Below are positions 8,971-16,726 of a stretch of 64,000 bases of DNA, one piece after another. A program made the position numbers and the translations under genes. Each line of letters starts with the position of its first letter. Position 1 is the first letter of the stretch. Source of the stretch: RAM1 sp943372515 (GTDB lineage: Bacteria > Pseudomonadota > Gammaproteobacteria > Burkholderiales > Burkholderiaceae_C); contig CALRYY010000002.1 of assembly GCA_943372515.1 (NCBI GenBank), forward strand, positions 1 to 64,000, in the 5' to 3' direction. The notes beneath the pieces are model-generated. The model saw only the letters and a list, made by a program, of their open reading frames with translations, was not told where the DNA came from and searched no databases.

Positions 8971-9729
8971 ATGGTGACGTTTTCGCAGGTGCAGCTGGAC
9001 GCATGGCTGGCCGGTGCGCTGCTGCCGTTCATCCGCATCCTGGCGCTGTTTTCAGCGGCGCCGCTGTTGTCACACAAATCATTCCCCGTGCGCGCCCGCG
9101 TGGCGCTGGCCGGCGCCATTGCGTTTGTGGTGGCCCCGTTTGCCAACGTGCCGCCTGGCTTGACCATGGCGTCAGCCACCGGCCTGGGCCTGGTGGCCCA
9201 GCAGGTGGTGATCGGCCTGGCACTGGGCTTTGCGGCGCGGCTGCTGTTTGCGGTGTTTGAAATCGCGGGCGAATTCATCGGCCTGCAGATGGGCTTTTCA
9301 TTCGGTGGCTTTTTTGACCCCAACGGCGGCAGTGAATCTGCTGTGGGCAGCTGGTTGAACACGCTGGGCATGATGCTGTTTGTAGCGCTGGACGCGCACC
9401 TGGTGCTGATCGACGCGCTGGTGGCCACGTTCGCAAGCTTCCCCATCTCTGCAGACCCCTTCGCCGCGTTCGCGCAGTTGCGGCTGGACCGGCTGGGCGC
9501 GGATGTGTTCCGCCTGGCACTGTCCCTTGCGTTACCGGCCACCATCCTGATGCTGTTCGTGAACATCGTGCTGGGGTTTGCGTCGCGTGTGGCGCCGCAG
9601 TTGTCGATTTTCTCTGTGGGGTTTCCCGTGACCTTGCTGACCGGTCTTGCTGTGCTGGCGTACGGAACAGGTCATCTGTTGGGGCCGATGCAGGAAGCGT
9701 TGACGATCTTCCTGGCGCCGCTTCGGTAG
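8971..9729 (+). CDS. fliR: Flagellar export gate protein FliR
   Basis: A 252-residue polytopic membrane protein completing the FliPQR gate. ATG 8971 (MVTFSQVQLDAWL) is chosen because FliR proteins begin this way; a GTG 12 bases upstream is less likely. Conserved FliR segments include GEFIGLQMGFSFGGFFDPNGG and VGFPVTLLTGLAVL. It is the last gene of the fli operon here; a palindrome-rich intergenic segment follows, then genes on the opposite strand. flhB, flhA and flhF are not in the window. Confidence 0.96.
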   Translation: MVTFSQVQLDAWLAGALLPFIRILALFSAAPLLSHKSFPVRARVALAGAIAFVVAPFANVPPGLTMASATGLGLVAQQVVIGLALGFAARLLFAVFEIAGEFIGLQMGFSFGGFFDPNGGSESAVGSWLNTLGMMLFVALDAHLVLIDALVATFASFPISADPFAAFAQLRLDRLGADVFRLALSLALPATILMLFVNIVLGFASRVAPQLSIFSVGFPVTLLTGLAVLAYGTGHLLGPMQEALTIFLAPLR

Positions 9730-9739
9730 AGAGATGGCT

Positions 9740-9875
9740 GTCATCCCGGACTTGATCCGGGATCCACGTCGGCCGGTCAATGCGCGCTCGAGCGCGATCA
9801 CAACCGTTGCATGGATTGCGGGTCAAGCCCGCAATGACAGCCTTTCCTGGATCACGGATCAAGTCCGGGATGACC
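9740..9875. repeat. Cluster of three related intergenic palindromes between fliR and the response regulator
   Basis: Three copies of one imperfectly palindromic unit of about 27 bases occur at 9740-9766 (top strand), 9814-9840 and 9848-9875 (both inverted). Each has a core of GTCATYSCGGRCTTGAYCC type followed by its own inverted half. The first and third copies match at all but about two positions over roughly 28 bases, so together they form one large inverted repeat. The element lies exactly between two convergent genes, where it could act as a bidirectional terminator or mRNA 3' stabiliser. Similar REP-like units are known in many proteobacteria; the family name here is not certain. Confidence 0.85.
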
Positions 9876-9901
9876 GCCGTTTGTGGATCGCCGGCAAGGT
9901 C

Positions 9902-10546
9902 TCAGGCTTCTTGCGGATTCAGCAACCCATGCTTCAACGCATAGTGCGTCAGTTCTGCGTGCGTGGAGAACTTCATCTTCTCCAGCAACCGCGCCCGGTA
10001 CACCGCCACAGACTTCGGCGTCAAATCGAGCTGACGCGCAATATCGGCCAGCTGCTGCCCACCCGCGATCATCACCAGCAGCTGCTGTTCGCGGTCTGAC
10101 AGGCGCTCGTGGGGCAGGTTGCGCGTGGGGGCGCCCAGCTGGTCGACCAGCAGGGACGCGACCGCCGGTGATATGTACTTGCGGCCCTGGCCCACTTGGC
10201 GGATCGCGTCAATCAGCACGGCTGAATCGGCGGATTTGTTCAGGTAGCCATACGCGCCTGCACGCAGTGCCTTCACCGCGTACTGGTCTTCTGGGTACAT
10301 GGACACGACCAGGGTGCGCGGCGCGCCACCCTGGCGCTGCAGCGCCTCGATGATGTCCAGGCCTGACGCGCCGGGCAGGTTGATGTCGACCACCACCACA
10401 TCGCACGGGGTGCTGGCCAGCACGGCTTGCAGCTCGTCCCAGCTGCCGGCCTCGCCCACGATGCTCAGGCCGGCTTCGCCGTCCAGCATGTCGCGCATGC
10501 CGCGGCGTATCAGCGTGTGGTCGTCCAGCAGGATCAGGCGGGTCAT
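9902..10546 (-). CDS. NarL/FixJ-family response regulator with LuxR-type HTH
   Basis: A 214-residue protein, read from ATG 10546 (MTRLILLDDH). The N-terminal receiver has the acidic pair (LDDH), a phospho-acceptor Asp in VVVVDINLPGASG and the conserved Lys in YLNKSAD. The C-terminal LuxR-type helix-turn-helix is LSDREQQLLVMIAGGQQLADIA followed by LTPKSVAVYRARLLEKM. It should be a DNA-binding regulator phosphorylated by the kinase encoded just upstream, with which it shares an ATGA overlap. Target genes are unknown; the position between flagellar and chemotaxis operons only suggests a link. Confidence 0.93.
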   Translation of the reverse strand: MTRLILLDDHTLIRRGMRDMLDGEAGLSIVGEAGSWDELQAVLASTPCDVVVVDINLPGASGLDIIEALQRQGGAPRTLVVSMYPEDQYAVKALRAGAYGYLNKSADSAVLIDAIRQVGQGRKYISPAVASLLVDQLGAPTRNLPHERLSDREQQLLVMIAGGQQLADIARQLDLTPKSVAVYRARLLEKMKFSTHAELTHYALKHGLLNPQEA

Positions 10547-11622
10547 GCGGCCAGTACCTCGTGTGTCGGGTCCGCCAGCGGCACCCACAGCAGCAACGTG
10601 GTGCGCCCGCGGGCCGATGAAATGTCCACCCGGCCGTCCACCGCGCGCGCGCGCTCGCCCAGGCCGCGCAGGCCCAGCGAGCCGGGCTTGCGCAGGTCGG
10701 CGCTGGAGTAGCCGCAGCCGTTGTCGCTGACTTCCATGGACAGCACGCCGGTGCCGTGGTGCACGTCCACACTCACCTGGTTGACGCCGCTGGCGTGCTT
10801 GGTGATGTTGGTCAGGGCTTCTTGCAGCGTGCGGTACACGGCCATGGCCACGCGCGGGTCGGCCTGTACCGACGCCACGTTGCAACTGAAGCGAACGCCG
10901 ATTTCCGTGCGTTCGCGAAACTCGCGAACCTGCCACTCCAGTGCGGCGATCAAGCCCGCATCCAGGATGGGCGGGTGCAGGTTGCGCATGATGCGCTGCG
11001 TGGCCTGGGCGGCCTGCGCCAGCGTCTGCAGGGCGCGCCGCGCACGCTCGGCCTGGGGCCCTGGGGCCTGGCGTTCAATGATTTCCAGATCGAGCTTGAC
11101 GGCGGTCAGCGTGCCGCCCACGTCGTCGTGGATCTCTCGGGCAATGGCGGTGCGCTCCTCGTCGATCACGGTTTGCAGCCGGGCCGACAGGTTGCCCAGC
11201 TGTTGCTGTGATTCCAGCAAACGGGCTTCGGTGGCGGCCTTCTCGCGGCGCACGCGTGATGCGCTGAGCGCATTGCGCACCGCCATGCCCAGGCGGGCCA
11301 GCCGGCTTTTGACGAGGTAGTCGTCCACGCCGCGGCGCATGGCTTCCACTGCCGTGTCTTCGCCGATCACGCCCGACACGATGATGAACGGTGGCGGGTC
11401 CGCCAGGGCGCTGACGATTTCAAACGCCTCGCTGCTGGAAAAGCCCGGCAGGTGGTGGTCTGACACCACCAGGTCCCAGGGTTGCTGCGCGAGCGCATCG
11501 TGCAGCCCGGCGGCGGTCTCCACGCGTGTGGCCTCGGCCTGCACGCCCTGCAGGGCCAGGCGGGCCACGAGCATTTCGTAGTCCAGTTGCGAATCTTCGA
11601 TGACGAGCAGTTGAAGGGCCAT
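10543..11622 (-). CDS. Soluble hybrid histidine kinase: N-terminal receiver plus HisKA_3 (NarX-like) kinase
   Basis: About 359 residues from ATG 11622 (MALQLLVIEDSQ); an in-frame ATG at 11652 would add ten residues. Order: receiver domain (acidic IEDS, acceptor Asp in LVVSDHHLPGFS, Lys in DDYLVKS), a short coiled coil, the HisKA_3 phospho-acceptor helix (AIAREIHDDVGGTLTAV), then the ATPase domain with EALTNITKHA, VSDNGCGY and GLRGLGERARAV. There is no membrane segment and no classical sensor domain, so its input is probably phosphorylation of its own receiver by another kinase. It is cotranscribed with the LuxR-type regulator (four-base overlap). Confidence 0.92.
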   Translation of the reverse strand: MALQLLVIEDSQLDYEMLVARLALQGVQAEATRVETAAGLHDALAQQPWDLVVSDHHLPGFSSSEAFEIVSALADPPPFIIVSGVIGEDTAVEAMRRGVDDYLVKSRLARLGMAVRNALSASRVRREKAATEARLLESQQQLGNLSARLQTVIDEERTAIAREIHDDVGGTLTAVKLDLEIIERQAPGPQAERARRALQTLAQAAQATQRIMRNLHPPILDAGLIAALEWQVREFRERTEIGVRFSCNVASVQADPRVAMAVYRTLQEALTNITKHASGVNQVSVDVHHGTGVLSMEVSDNGCGYSSADLRKPGSLGLRGLGERARAVDGRVDISSARGRTTLLLWVPLADPTHEVLAA

Positions 11623-11644
11623 GGTCTTGGGGTATTGGGTGGCC

Positions 11645-11718
11645 TCAAGCATAGGTTTGGGCCGCCGCCGCCGTCGCCAGAAAAGGGGGGGTAAATCCCC
11701 GCTAGTCGCGCGATGGGC
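11645..11718 (+). promoter_or_regulatory. Possible weak sigma-28 promoter region upstream of cheY
   Basis: The 184 bases between the kinase gene and cheY must hold the promoter of the che operon. TAAA at 11692-11695 is followed 13-15 bases later by CGCGATGG (11709-11716), a poor match to the sigma-28 -10 element GCCGATAA. A second poor candidate is TCAA at 11645 with GCCGCCGT at 11664. Neither is convincing; the feature marks the search region only. Confidence 0.2.
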
Positions 11719-11806
11719 TGGTTACACCCCGGCCAACAATCATCAGCACCCAGCCCATTCAGGCCCGCCCGGGCCCTGCGTGAGCAACCCAACCAGGAGC
11801 TGCACC

Positions 11807-12169
11807 GTGTCTTCCATTCTTGCTGTTGATGATTCAGCCGCCATGCGCCAGATGCTGGCCTTCACCCTCAAATCGGCCGGCCATCAGGTGACCGAGGCCG
11901 TGGATGGGGTAGACGCGCTGGAAAAGATGCAGGGTCGCAATTTTGATGTGGTGCTGACCGACCACAACATGCCCCGCATGGACGGCCTCGCACTGACGCG
12001 GTCGCTGCGTTCGCAGGAGCGCTTTCGCACCGTGCCGGTGCTGATCCTGACCACCGAGTCGGGTGATGACATCAAGCAGGCCGGGCGTGCGGCCGGTGCC
12101 ACCGGCTGGCTGGTCAAGCCGTTTGACCCGGCCCGCCTCATTGAAGTGATCCGCAAGGTTGCCGGCTGA
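11807..12169 (+). CDS. cheY: Chemotaxis response regulator CheY
   Basis: A 120-residue single receiver domain. The start is GTG 11807, supported by AGGAG at 11795-11799; longer upstream in-frame extension is not conserved-looking. The catalytic set is complete: Asp8/Asp9, phospho-acceptor Asp52 (VVLTDHNMPRMDG), Thr82 and Lys104 (GWLVKPFDP). CheY-P would bind FliM and change flagellar rotation. It is the first gene of the che operon, directly upstream of cheA. It resembles the CheY-like proteins found next to cheA in betaproteobacteria; a second cheY with cheZ may lie elsewhere. Confidence 0.93.
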   Translation: MSSILAVDDSAAMRQMLAFTLKSAGHQVTEAVDGVDALEKMQGRNFDVVLTDHNMPRMDGLALTRSLRSQERFRTVPVLILTTESGDDIKQAGRAAGATGWLVKPFDPARLIEVIRKVAG

Positions 12170-12201
12170 GCCGGTCCACAGGAATCCAGGAGTTTCCCCC
12201 C

Positions 12202-14292
12202 ATGAATGCAACCCCCGAACCAACCAGCGGCAACAGCAACGGCAACGGTGCCGGCGGCTTTGACCTGACGCAGTTTTACCAGGTGTTTTTTGAAGAGGCT
12301 GGTGAAAACCTGGCCAGCATGGAGCAGCTTCTGCTGGGCCTGGATGTCGCTGCGCCCGAAGACGAAACGCTGCACGCGATCTTTCGCTGCGCACATTCCA
12401 TCAAGGGCGGCGCGGCCACTTTTGGCTTTGAGGACCTGGCCGCCCTGACCCACACCATGGAGACGCTGCTGGACAAGTTGCGCCGCCACGAGATGAATCC
12501 GTCTGCAGCGATGGTCGACACCCTGCTGCAGGCCGGGGACGCACTGCAAGCCATGTTGCAGCGCCGCCAGGACGCAGACAGCACGCCGGTGGATGTGAGC
12601 AGCATTGCCGCGCAGCTGGGCGGGTTTGTGAACGGTACAGGCATAGCGCCGCCCGCAGCCGCGCCGGCTTGCGCGCCTGTAGCCGCCGCACCCGCGCCCG
12701 TGGCGCCACCAGCGCCCCAGGCCAGCGGCCTGCGCGACCTGGAAGTCCTGGCCGGCCCGCTGGGCCACCCGTCGGTGGCCGACGATCTGCTCACGCTGTT
12801 TTGCGAAGTCACCGGCGCGGGTGACCTGGTGCGCGCCGAAGCTTTGCCCGGCCAGGCCGAAGGCTGCGTGCGCTTTCGCCTGCGCACGCAGACGCCTGAC
12901 GCAGACCTGCTGGACCTGTGCGGCTTTCATGTGCCGCGCGAGAACATCCGCATTGCGCCGTGGCCCGCAGACAACCCCGGCTACGGCCTGTTTGACGACA
13001 CACCGGTCGTGGCGGCCGCTGCGGCGGTGATTGCCGCTGCCGCCGCACCCGCCGCCACACCCGCCGCTACACCCGCCGCCACACCTGTGGCCGTGGCCAC
13101 CAAGTCCCCCAAGCGCGCCGCCACCGGCGCCGACACGACCATCCGTGTGGCCGTGGACAAGGTGGACCAGCTTATCAACCTGATGGGCGAGCTGGTCATC
13201 ACCCAGGCCATGCTGGCCCAGCGCGCCAGCGGCCTGGACAGCCACGCCCACCAGCAGCTGGTGGCCGGCCTGGCTGACCTGGAGCGCACCACGCGCGACC
13301 TGCAGGACTCGGTTATGTCCATCCGCATGATCCCCATGGCCGATGTGTTCAACCGCTTCCCGCGCATGCTGCGCGACCTGGCCCAGCGGCTGGAAAAGCA
13401 GGTGGAGTTCCACACCGTGGGCGAGGCCACCGAGCTGGACAAGAGCATGATCGAAAAGATCACCGACCCGCTGACGCACCTGGTGCGCAATTCAGTGGAT
13501 CACGGCATTGAGCTGCCTGCCGAACGCCTGGCCGCCGGCAAGCCGGCCCACGGCACGCTCACGCTCAGCGCCCAGCATGCGGGCGGCTGCATCCTGATCC
13601 AGGTGCGCGACGACGGCCGTGGCCTGGACCGCGAACGCATCCTGGCCAAGGCCCGCGGCAACGGCATGGTGCTGAGCGACAACATCACCGATGCCGAGGT
13701 CTGGCAGCTGATCTTTGCGCCCGGCTTTTCCACCGCCGAGATCGTGACCGAGGTGTCCGGGCGCGGCGTGGGCATGGACGTGGTCAAGCGCAACATCCTG
13801 GCGCTGGGCGGCTCGGTTGACCTGGATTCAGCCCCCGGCCTGGGCACCTGTGTGAGCGTGCGCCTGCCGCTGACGCTGGCCATCCTGGACGGCATGTCGG
13901 TGTCTGTTGAAGAGGAGCTGTACGTGCTGCCCCTGGCCGGCGTGATGGAGTCGTTCCAGGCGCCTGCGGCCAGCATCAAGACGCTGGCCGGAGGCGGGCG
14001 TGTGGTGAAAGTTCGTGAAGACTACCTGCCCATCGTGGCGCTGGACAAGACCTTCAGCGTGCAGCGCCTGAACGACCAGCCCGACCAGCTGATGCTGGTG
14101 ATTGTGGAGTCCGAGGGCCGCCAGGTCGCGCTGCAGGTGGACCGCCTGGTCGGCCAGCAGCAGGTCGTGGTCAAGAACCTGGAGGCCAATTACCGCCGCG
14201 TGCCCAACGTATCGGGCGCCACCATCATGGGTGACGGCCGTGTCGCGCTGATCCTGGACATCGGCGCGCTGGTGCGCGGTGCCCGCTACTGA
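12202..14292 (+). CDS. cheA: Chemotaxis histidine kinase CheA
   Basis: A 696-residue cytoplasmic kinase that phosphorylates CheY and CheB under receptor control. P1 Hpt domain with phospho-acceptor His65 (FRCAHSIKGGAATFGF). Residues about 140-180 and 270-305 are Ala/Pro/Thr-rich linkers around a small middle domain (about 175-265) in the P2 position. P3 dimerisation helices start near residue 313 (VDKVDQLINLMGELVIT). P4 ATPase shows HLVRNSVDHGIE (about 426-437), DDGRGLD (about 470) and GRGVGMDVV. The CheW-like P5 domain follows from about 560. A tandem microrepeat encodes TPAATPAATPAA before P3. Confidence 0.97.
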   Translation: MNATPEPTSGNSNGNGAGGFDLTQFYQVFFEEAGENLASMEQLLLGLDVAAPEDETLHAIFRCAHSIKGGAATFGFEDLAALTHTMETLLDKLRRHEMNPSAAMVDTLLQAGDALQAMLQRRQDADSTPVDVSSIAAQLGGFVNGTGIAPPAAAPACAPVAAAPAPVAPPAPQASGLRDLEVLAGPLGHPSVADDLLTLFCEVTGAGDLVRAEALPGQAEGCVRFRLRTQTPDADLLDLCGFHVPRENIRIAPWPADNPGYGLFDDTPVVAAAAAVIAAAAAPAATPAATPAATPVAVATKSPKRAATGADTTIRVAVDKVDQLINLMGELVITQAMLAQRASGLDSHAHQQLVAGLADLERTTRDLQDSVMSIRMIPMADVFNRFPRMLRDLAQRLEKQVEFHTVGEATELDKSMIEKITDPLTHLVRNSVDHGIELPAERLAAGKPAHGTLTLSAQHAGGCILIQVRDDGRGLDRERILAKARGNGMVLSDNITDAEVWQLIFAPGFSTAEIVTEVSGRGVGMDVVKRNILALGGSVDLDSAPGLGTCVSVRLPLTLAILDGMSVSVEEELYVLPLAGVMESFQAPAASIKTLAGGGRVVKVREDYLPIVALDKTFSVQRLNDQPDQLMLVIVESEGRQVALQVDRLVGQQQVVVKNLEANYRRVPNVSGATIMGDGRVALILDIGALVRGARY

Positions 14293-14302
14293 TAAATCCC
14301 TA

Positions 14303-14329
14303 TCAAGTCCTGCAATACGTAGCCGAAAC
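14303..14329 (+). promoter_or_regulatory. Sigma-28 (FliA) promoter for the first chemoreceptor gene
   Basis: TCAA at 14303-14306 is followed after exactly 15 bases by GCCGAAAC at 14322-14329, close to the FliA consensus TAAA-N15-GCCGATAA. It lies 36 bases upstream of the receptor ATG at 14366, in the only sizeable gap between cheA and the receptor. Transcription would start about eight bases after the -10 element. This would make the receptor and downstream che genes part of the late flagellar regulon. Confidence 0.65.
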
Positions 14330-14365
14330 AACCGTCTGACAAACCCAAAACTCCGAGATAAAACC

Positions 14366-16195
14366 ATGAACTTCATCCGTAACTTCAGGATCGGCACCCG
14401 CCTGACCCTGGGCTTTGGCTTTCTGCTGGTGATGCTGGTGGCCATGAGCCTGCTCAGCCTGAACCGCATGTCCGAGATCCAGATGCGCCTGGACGACATT
14501 GCCAACGTCAGCAACGAACAGGTGCGCGACGCCAACGAAATGCTGGTGTCCATCAACCGCTCCACGGCTGCGGGTACCGAGCTGGTGCTGGCCGCCACGC
14601 CGGCCGAACGCGACGCCGCGCTGACCAAGCTGGCGCACGAACGCAGGGACTACGACGCCGCCGAGACCGCGCTGGTCAAGGCACTTGAGGCCGGCTCGAC
14701 CGCCAAGGAGCGCGAGATGCTGGCTGCCATCCAGAAGCAGAAGCTTGCGGCGCGCCCGTACATGAACGAGCTGGTCGATGCCGTGAAGGCCGGCAAGACG
14801 GCCGATGCGCGCAAGCTGCTGGCTGACCAGGTGCGCCCGGCGCAGACCCAGTGGCTCAAGCTGATCGATGAGATGGTTGACTACCAGGACAAGGACACAG
14901 CCGCCGCCGCCAAGGCCGCTGCCGCCAGCTATGTGATGACCCGCAACATCATGATTGGCGCCGCCGTTGTGATCGTGCTGCTGGGCGCGCTGTCCGCGCG
15001 CCTGATCACCACCAGCATCACCGGGCCGATCGCCCAGGCCGTGACAGTGGCCGAAACCGTGGCCAAGGGCGACCTGACGATCAGCATCCGCAGCGTGGGC
15101 AGCGACGAGCCCGCCCGTTTGCTGCATGAACTGGAGCTGATGACGCAATCGCTGGCCCGGGTGGTGTCCCAGGTGCGCGAGGGCAGTGAGTCCATCGCCG
15201 CGGGCACCAGCCAGATTGCCAACGGCAATGACGACCTGTCGCAACGCACTGAAGAGCAGGCGTCCAACCTGCAGCAGACAGCAGCTTCCATGGAGCAGCT
15301 GGGTGGCACGGTGCGCAACACGTCTGATACTGCCCGCCAGGCCAGCCAGCTGGCGGCCACCGCCAGCTCGGCCGCCGAGCAGGGCGGGCGCGTGGTGGAC
15401 GAAGTGGTCACCACCATGGATGACATCCGCACGTCCAGCCGCAAGGTCAGCGACATCATTGGCGTGATCGACGGCATTGCGTTCCAGACCAACATCCTGG
15501 CGCTGAACGCGGCCGTGGAAGCCGCCCGTGCCGGCGAGCAGGGCCGCGGCTTTGCCGTGGTGGCCGCCGAGGTGCGCAGCCTGGCGGGCCGCTCGGCCGA
15601 TGCCGCGCGTGAAATCAAGGGCCTGATCAGTGACAGCGTGGGCAAGGTCGAGACCGGCAGCAAGCTGGTGGGCGACGCCGGGCGCACCATGACCGACATC
15701 GTGTCGCAGGTGCGCCGCGTGAGCGACATGATCAGCGAGATCAGCACGGCCGCCGCCGAACAGACCCAGGGTATCGGCCAGGTGGGCGAGGCGGTGACGC
15801 AGCTGGATCAAGTGACCCAGCAAAACGCCGCGCTGGTGGAAGAGCTGGCCGCAGCCGCGGGCAGCCTCAAATCACGCTCGGCCGAGCTGGTGGGTTCGGT
15901 GGCTTCTTTCCGCCTGGACCGCAGCCAGATGGCCGCGCCGCCGGCATCGCATGCCGCACTCGTTGCCGCACCTGCCCCAGTGGCGCGTGCCGCCAACCCA
16001 TTGCCTGCCACCCGCACCGGCGCCCCTGCAGCCAGGCCAGCCGCACACGCAGCCGCTGCCCCCACGTCAGCCGCCCCCGCCCCGGCGGCCAGGCCGGCGC
16101 CTATTGTTTCGCCCGTGCGCCCCAAGGCGCCCGCCCTGTCTGCCCCTGCCGCCACCGCCAACGCGGGCAATGACGGCGAATGGACCCAATTCTGA
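14366..16195 (+). CDS. Methyl-accepting chemotaxis protein with C-terminal CheR/CheB docking pentapeptide
   Basis: A 609-residue transmembrane receptor. The first membrane helix is at about residues 12-32 and the second at about 190-212, bracketing a periplasmic four-helix-bundle-type sensor domain. A HAMP domain and the cytoplasmic methyl-accepting coiled coil follow, with the conserved tip FQTNILALNAAVEAARAGEQ. After the signalling domain comes a flexible Ala/Pro-rich linker of about 90 residues ending in EWTQF, which fits the W-x-x-F pentapeptide that tethers CheR and CheB. The start ATG 14366 is preferred over an upstream in-frame start because the helix begins directly after MNFIRNFRIGTRL. 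Ligand unknown. Confidence 0.94.
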   Translation: MNFIRNFRIGTRLTLGFGFLLVMLVAMSLLSLNRMSEIQMRLDDIANVSNEQVRDANEMLVSINRSTAAGTELVLAATPAERDAALTKLAHERRDYDAAETALVKALEAGSTAKEREMLAAIQKQKLAARPYMNELVDAVKAGKTADARKLLADQVRPAQTQWLKLIDEMVDYQDKDTAAAAKAAAASYVMTRNIMIGAAVVIVLLGALSARLITTSITGPIAQAVTVAETVAKGDLTISIRSVGSDEPARLLHELELMTQSLARVVSQVREGSESIAAGTSQIANGNDDLSQRTEEQASNLQQTAASMEQLGGTVRNTSDTARQASQLAATASSAAEQGGRVVDEVVTTMDDIRTSSRKVSDIIGVIDGIAFQTNILALNAAVEAARAGEQGRGFAVVAAEVRSLAGRSADAAREIKGLISDSVGKVETGSKLVGDAGRTMTDIVSQVRRVSDMISEISTAAAEQTQGIGQVGEAVTQLDQVTQQNAALVEELAAAAGSLKSRSAELVGSVASFRLDRSQMAAPPASHAALVAAPAPVARAANPLPATRTGAPAARPAAHAAAAPTSAAPAPAARPAPIVSPVRPKAPALSAPAATANAGNDGEWTQF

Positions 16196-16210
16196 TAACG
16201 GAGCCCCACC

Positions 16211-16726
16211 ATGGACATGATCACCGAAGGTACCCACATTGCCCGCCACGAAGCCGACCGCCGCATCCCGGCGGCCCAGGCCGGCGAATACCTCACCTAC
16301 CGCCTGGGCGGTGAGGAATACGGCGTGGACATCCAGAAGGTCCAGGAAATCCGCTCGTACGAGCAGCCCACGCGCATTCCGAATGTGCCGCCCTTCATCA
16401 AGGGCGTGGTCAACCTGCGTGGCGTCATTGTCCCCATCGTGGACCTGCGCCTGAAGCTGCACTGCGCCACGGCCGAATACACCACGTTCACCGTCGTCAT
16501 CGTGCTGGCCGTACAAGGCCGCGTGGTGGGCGTGGTGGTCGACTCCGTGTCGGACGTGCTGAACCTGGAGGCCGCCGCCATCAAGGAGCCGCCGGGCCTG
16601 GCCGGCGAGTCCGGCCCCGACTTCATCACCGGCATTGCCAGCGTGGGCGAGCGCATGCTGATGCTGGTGAATATTGAATCACTGCTGGGGGACGCCGCCT
16701 TGGGGGCGGCGGAGGCTGCATCATGA
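16211..16726 (+). CDS. cheW: Chemotaxis coupling protein CheW
   Basis: A 171-residue single CheW domain that couples receptors to CheA in the signalling array. Visible conserved segments are YLTYRLGGEEYGVDIQKVQEI, RIPNVPPFIKGVVNLRGVI and VPIVDLRLK, followed by VVVDSVSDVL. It starts 15 bases after the first receptor and overlaps the second receptor gene by four bases (ATGA), so the three are cotranscribed. Confidence 0.97.
   Translation: MDMITEGTHIARHEADRRIPAAQAGEYLTYRLGGEEYGVDIQKVQEIRSYEQPTRIPNVPPFIKGVVNLRGVIVPIVDLRLKLHCATAEYTTFTVVIVLAVQGRVVGVVVDSVSDVLNLEAAAIKEPPGLAGESGPDFITGIASVGERMLMLVNIESLLGDAALGAAEAAS

Noticed and set aside
9902..10936. 344-residue frame for the response regulator
   Set aside because: The N-terminal 130 residues overlap the kinase gene in another frame; the receiver domain starts at ATG 10546 with an ATGA overlap.
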